Assembly (NCBI GenBank): GCA_016784945.1
Contig: JADHTP010000045.1
Span: 1-15,461, forward strand
Source of the DNA: Deltaproteobacteria bacterium
GTDB lineage: Bacteria; Myxococcota_A; UBA9042; DTJE01
DNA length: 15,461 nucleotides
Direction of reading: 5' to 3'
Shown here: in pieces, positions 15,010 through 15,461 of the stretch
Layout of the letters: each line of letters begins with the position of its first letter
Numbering within the stretch: the stretch's first letter is position 1
The notes under the pieces: generated by a model
The model's database searches: none
Told to the model about the DNA's origin: nothing
The model's input: the letters and a program-made list of their open reading frames with translations, nothing else
Position numbers and translations under genes: made by a program

Positions 15010-15274
15010 ATGTTGGCTTACGAACGGCTCGATGTGTACAGAAGTTCGATAGAACTGTTCGCCCTTTGGGCCCGTGCCATCAATCACTTTCCCAAGGGCA
15101 ACCATGTTCTGGCCGACCAACTTCGTCGTGCGGCCCTTTCCATTCCATTGAATGTCGCAGATGGGAGTGGGCAGATCAGGCGAGATGGACCCCAGGCGCT
15201 TCTTCCTGTTAGCCTCAAGGTCAACTATGGAATGTGGGGCCATAATGGACGTCTGCCACATCCAAATTCCTTGA
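15010..15274 (+). pseudogene. four-helix-bundle (23S rRNA intervening-sequence, S23-type) protein gene, frameshifted and truncated
   Basis: From the ATG at 15010, with AAAGG (14997-15001) as a likely ribosome binding site, the frame reads MLAYERLDVYRSSIELFALW to LADQLRRAALSIPLNVADGS. This is the clear N-terminal half of the S23-type four-helix-bundle family. That frame then loses homology. The next frame from about 15185 reads DPRRFFLLASRSTMECGAIM, DVC, matching the third helix (RRFxxIARGSxxECxAxxD), and stops at 15272-15274. The fourth helix is missing. So there is one frameshift near 15175-15187 and a truncation near 15255-15264, where the sequence joins a fragment read on the other strand. 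Some members are encoded in insertions of 23S rRNA genes, but many, like this one, stand apart from rRNA. The family's function is poorly known. Confidence 0.8.
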
Positions 15275-15461
15275 AACGGCGACAGTTTTCCGTCTCCTCC
15301 TGGTAGCGCTCAACCTTCTCTTCCGTAAGACGCTGGCTGAATGACTTGTCTTTCTCTGTGCGGCTGTAAAGGTAGTAAGGCCCTCTGATTACGACCGTGC
15401 CGTCTTTTCGTTTGCTTTCGAAAATCTGCTCGTTGACCGTCCCCCTTCGCATCCTTCGGAT
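15264..15461 (-). pseudogene. DUF6788-like, transposase-associated fragment (5' end beyond window, 3' end truncated)
   Basis: The minus strand is open from the window edge and reads MRRGTVNEQIFESKRKDGT (from an ATG at 15452), then RGPYYLYSRTEK, KSFSQRLTEEKVERYQEETE and NCRRFKEF at 15264. The order RGT, RGPYY, an RLxxEEVxxYxE helix and RRF resembles DUF6788 proteins, which I know as small proteins near or within insertion-sequence transposase genes. The frame stays open to 15225 but becomes unrelated sequence antisense to the four-helix-bundle remnant, so the true gene is cut at about 15264. The codons upstream of 15452 are open too, so the start may lie outside the window. The family assignment is from memory of motifs and moderate. 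Confidence 0.5.

Noticed and set aside
3339..15280. Shared 12-base string TCCTTGAAACGG near 3339-3350 and 15269-15280
   Set aside because: Several 12-base matches are expected by chance in a window this size, and the flanks do not match, so it is not treated as an element end.

Overview
This is a high-GC bacterial window, probably from a deltaproteobacterial or Myxococcota-like organism. That reading rests on protein style: two exported proteins carry Asp/Val/Pro/Thr-rich linkers. One is a Gly-rich-start lipoprotein; the other ends in a Cys plus hydrophobic plus Arg cluster tail resembling the MYXO-CTERM sorting signal. No rRNA, tRNA or CRISPR array was seen, so the taxonomic call is inference.

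Layout. (1) 1-1815, minus strand: a compact operon of a small beta-carbonic-anhydrase-like protein, a 75-residue four-cysteine protein, and a large-form YeiH/UPF0324 membrane transporter cut by the window edge. The last two overlap by ATGA. (2) 1846-2020: divergent promoters. (3) 2021-3337, plus: a lipoprotein with a purple-acid-phosphatase-like N-domain and a metallophosphoesterase domain. (4) 3473-3619: a doubtful small charged protein. (5) 3756-5318, plus: a soluble hybrid histidine kinase (PAS, HisKA, HATPase, REC) behind a near-consensus sigma70 promoter. (6) 5319-6830: a decayed stretch. It holds frameshifted remnants of C_GCAxxG_C_C cysteine proteins, an intact AhpD-like protein on the minus strand, a DUF6868-like gene reduced to its two ends, and a ferredoxin-like stub. 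(7) 6833-8449, minus: a secreted HExxH metalloprotease with a perfect 60-bp tandem duplication in its linker. (8) 8530-14831, minus: a tight four-gene heavy-metal efflux operon, in the order His-rich periplasmic protein, TolC-like outer membrane protein, His-rich adaptor, RND pump. (9) 14863-15461: a hexamer repeat, a frameshifted 23S-rRNA-intervening-sequence-type four-helix-bundle gene, and a DUF6788-like mobile-element-associated fragment abutting it head-on.

How the genes work together. The clearest system is the tripartite metal exporter: the pump, adaptor and outer-membrane channel should span the envelope, and His-rich segments in two proteins probably bind metal in the periplasm. The carbonic anhydrase / four-Cys protein / YeiH operon is the most interesting intact unit whose joint role I cannot name. 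The 5.3-6.8 kb stretch is best read as several redox-type genes in decay. The right end looks like a rearrangement scar.
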